Source: Isoptericola jiangsuensis
Lineage (GTDB): Bacteria; Actinomycetota; Actinomycetes; Actinomycetales; Cellulomonadaceae
DNA length: 64,000 bases
Assembly (NCBI RefSeq): GCF_002563715.1
Contig: NZ_PDJJ01000001.1
Location: forward strand, 2,294,001-2,358,000
Direction of reading: 5' to 3'
The position numbers and the translations under genes were made by a program. Every line of letters starts with the position of its first letter. Position 1 is the stretch's first letter. Shown in pieces: positions 63,506 to 64,000 of the stretch. Below the pieces are notes generated by a model. The model made no database searches. It was not told the origin of the DNA and worked only from the letters and a program-made list of their open reading frames with translations.

Positions 63506-64000
63506 GTGACCGCACTGACGCTCGCCGAGGCGCTCGAGATGCCCGCCCTGCGCCAGGCCGGGCCCGAGGTCCTCGCCGGGACCGAGAACCTGGGCCGCGC
63601 CATCCGCTGGGTGCACGCGACCGAGCTGCCCGACATCGCGCGCCTGCTGCGCCCCGGCGACCTCGTCCTCACCACCGGCACGGGCCTGCCCCCCGACGAC
63701 GCCCCCGACCTGGCGGCGTTCGCCCGGACCCTCGCCGACGCCGACGCCGTCGGGCTCGTCGTGGAGCTCGGCCGCCGCTGGACCGCGCTGCCCCCCGCGC
63801 TCGTCGACGCCTGCCGCGACGCCGGCCTGCCGCTGGTCGCCCTCACCCACGAGACCCGGTTCGCCCACCTCACCCAGGCGATCGGCGAACGGATCGTCGA
63901 CGGCCGGCTGACCGAGCTCCGCGAGGCCCAGCGGGTGCACGAGACGTTCACCGAGCTGAGCTTCACCCAGGCGGGTCCCGCCGACGTGCTCGACGCCGTG
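63506..64000 (+). CDS. PucR family transcriptional regulator (3' end cut by window edge)
   Basis: 165 codons are visible with no stop. The N-terminal PucR domain is clear: TLAEALEMPALRQAGPEVLAG, then RWVHATELPDIARLLRPGDLVLTTGTGLP and RRWTALPPALVDACRDAGLPLVAL. The C-terminal helix-turn-helix lies beyond the window. PucR proteins activate purine, GABA or amine catabolic genes; here the divergent mmsA operon is the likely target. GTG 63506 lies seven bases after a CACAAT box with no ribosome site, so leaderless. Confidence 0.9.
   Translation, partial: MTALTLAEALEMPALRQAGPEVLAGTENLGRAIRWVHATELPDIARLLRPGDLVLTTGTGLPPDDAPDLAAFARTLADADAVGLVVELGRRWTALPPALVDACRDAGLPLVALTHETRFAHLTQAIGERIVDGRLTELREAQRVHETFTELSFTQAGPADVLDAV

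Overview
The window is chromosomal DNA of a very GC-rich actinobacterium. Codon third positions are almost all G or C, GTG starts are common, many promoters are leaderless, and actinobacteria-specific families are present (SepH, DUF3710, DUF3159, DUF4193, DUF3093, DUF5998). The order KimA-like permease / two TrkA-type proteins / DUF3159 / OB-fold / DUF3710 / dut / DUF3093 / DUF4193 / inositol phosphatase matches, as I recall it, the Rv2689c-Rv2701c block of Mycobacterium tuberculosis. The sepH to parC stretch resembles Streptomyces gene order. The overall content suggests a Micrococcales organism such as a Cellulomonas or Cellulosimicrobium relative; that placement is inference. I see no phage, insertion sequence, CRISPR array, rRNA or tRNA, and no gene-free stretch over 300 bases.

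Layout. 1-15 kb: aconitase (cut by the left edge), DUF5701 protein, GT-D fold glycosyltransferase, secreted M14 peptidase, RNA methyltransferase and KimA-type potassium importer, divergent ceoB/ceoC regulators, then the dut neighbourhood. 15-23 kb: inositol phosphatase, TRIC-type channel, sepH, thymidine kinase, phosphodiesterase, DUF5998, a GNAT plus acyl-CoA synthetase fusion (Pat-like), and a small secreted protein. 23-30 kb: an accessory-looking set with an alpha/beta-hydrolase-glycosyltransferase fusion, a methyltransferase and a large LuxR regulator. 30-45 kb: parC, a vapBC toxin-antitoxin pair, small enzymes, metH, a two-component system facing a small membrane protein, an exonuclease and a LysE exporter. 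45-51 kb: a LacI regulator facing two Gfo/Idh/MocA oxidoreductases with a clear palindromic operator, then a pseudokinase-like/LPG-synthase-type membrane fusion.

51-64 kb is a polyamine uptake and breakdown region. It holds a class III aminotransferase, a potA/B/C/D-type ABC importer, an Lrp/AsnC regulator, an aminoaldehyde dehydrogenase, a PuuB-like FAD oxidase, a second aminotransferase, an MmsA-type semialdehyde dehydrogenase and a PucR regulator cut by the right edge. Together these could import putrescine or spermidine and convert the amines to acids and acetyl-CoA.

The most noteworthy signals are the perfect 20-base palindrome over the aconitase promoter, the systematic leaderless promoter architecture, the hydrolase-glycosyltransferase fusion, the kinase-like membrane fusion with a degenerate catalytic loop, the toxin-antitoxin operator whose third half-site covers the start codon, and shared TTTCGTC-type repeats in the polyamine region. 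I found no convincing wholly new defence or mobile system.
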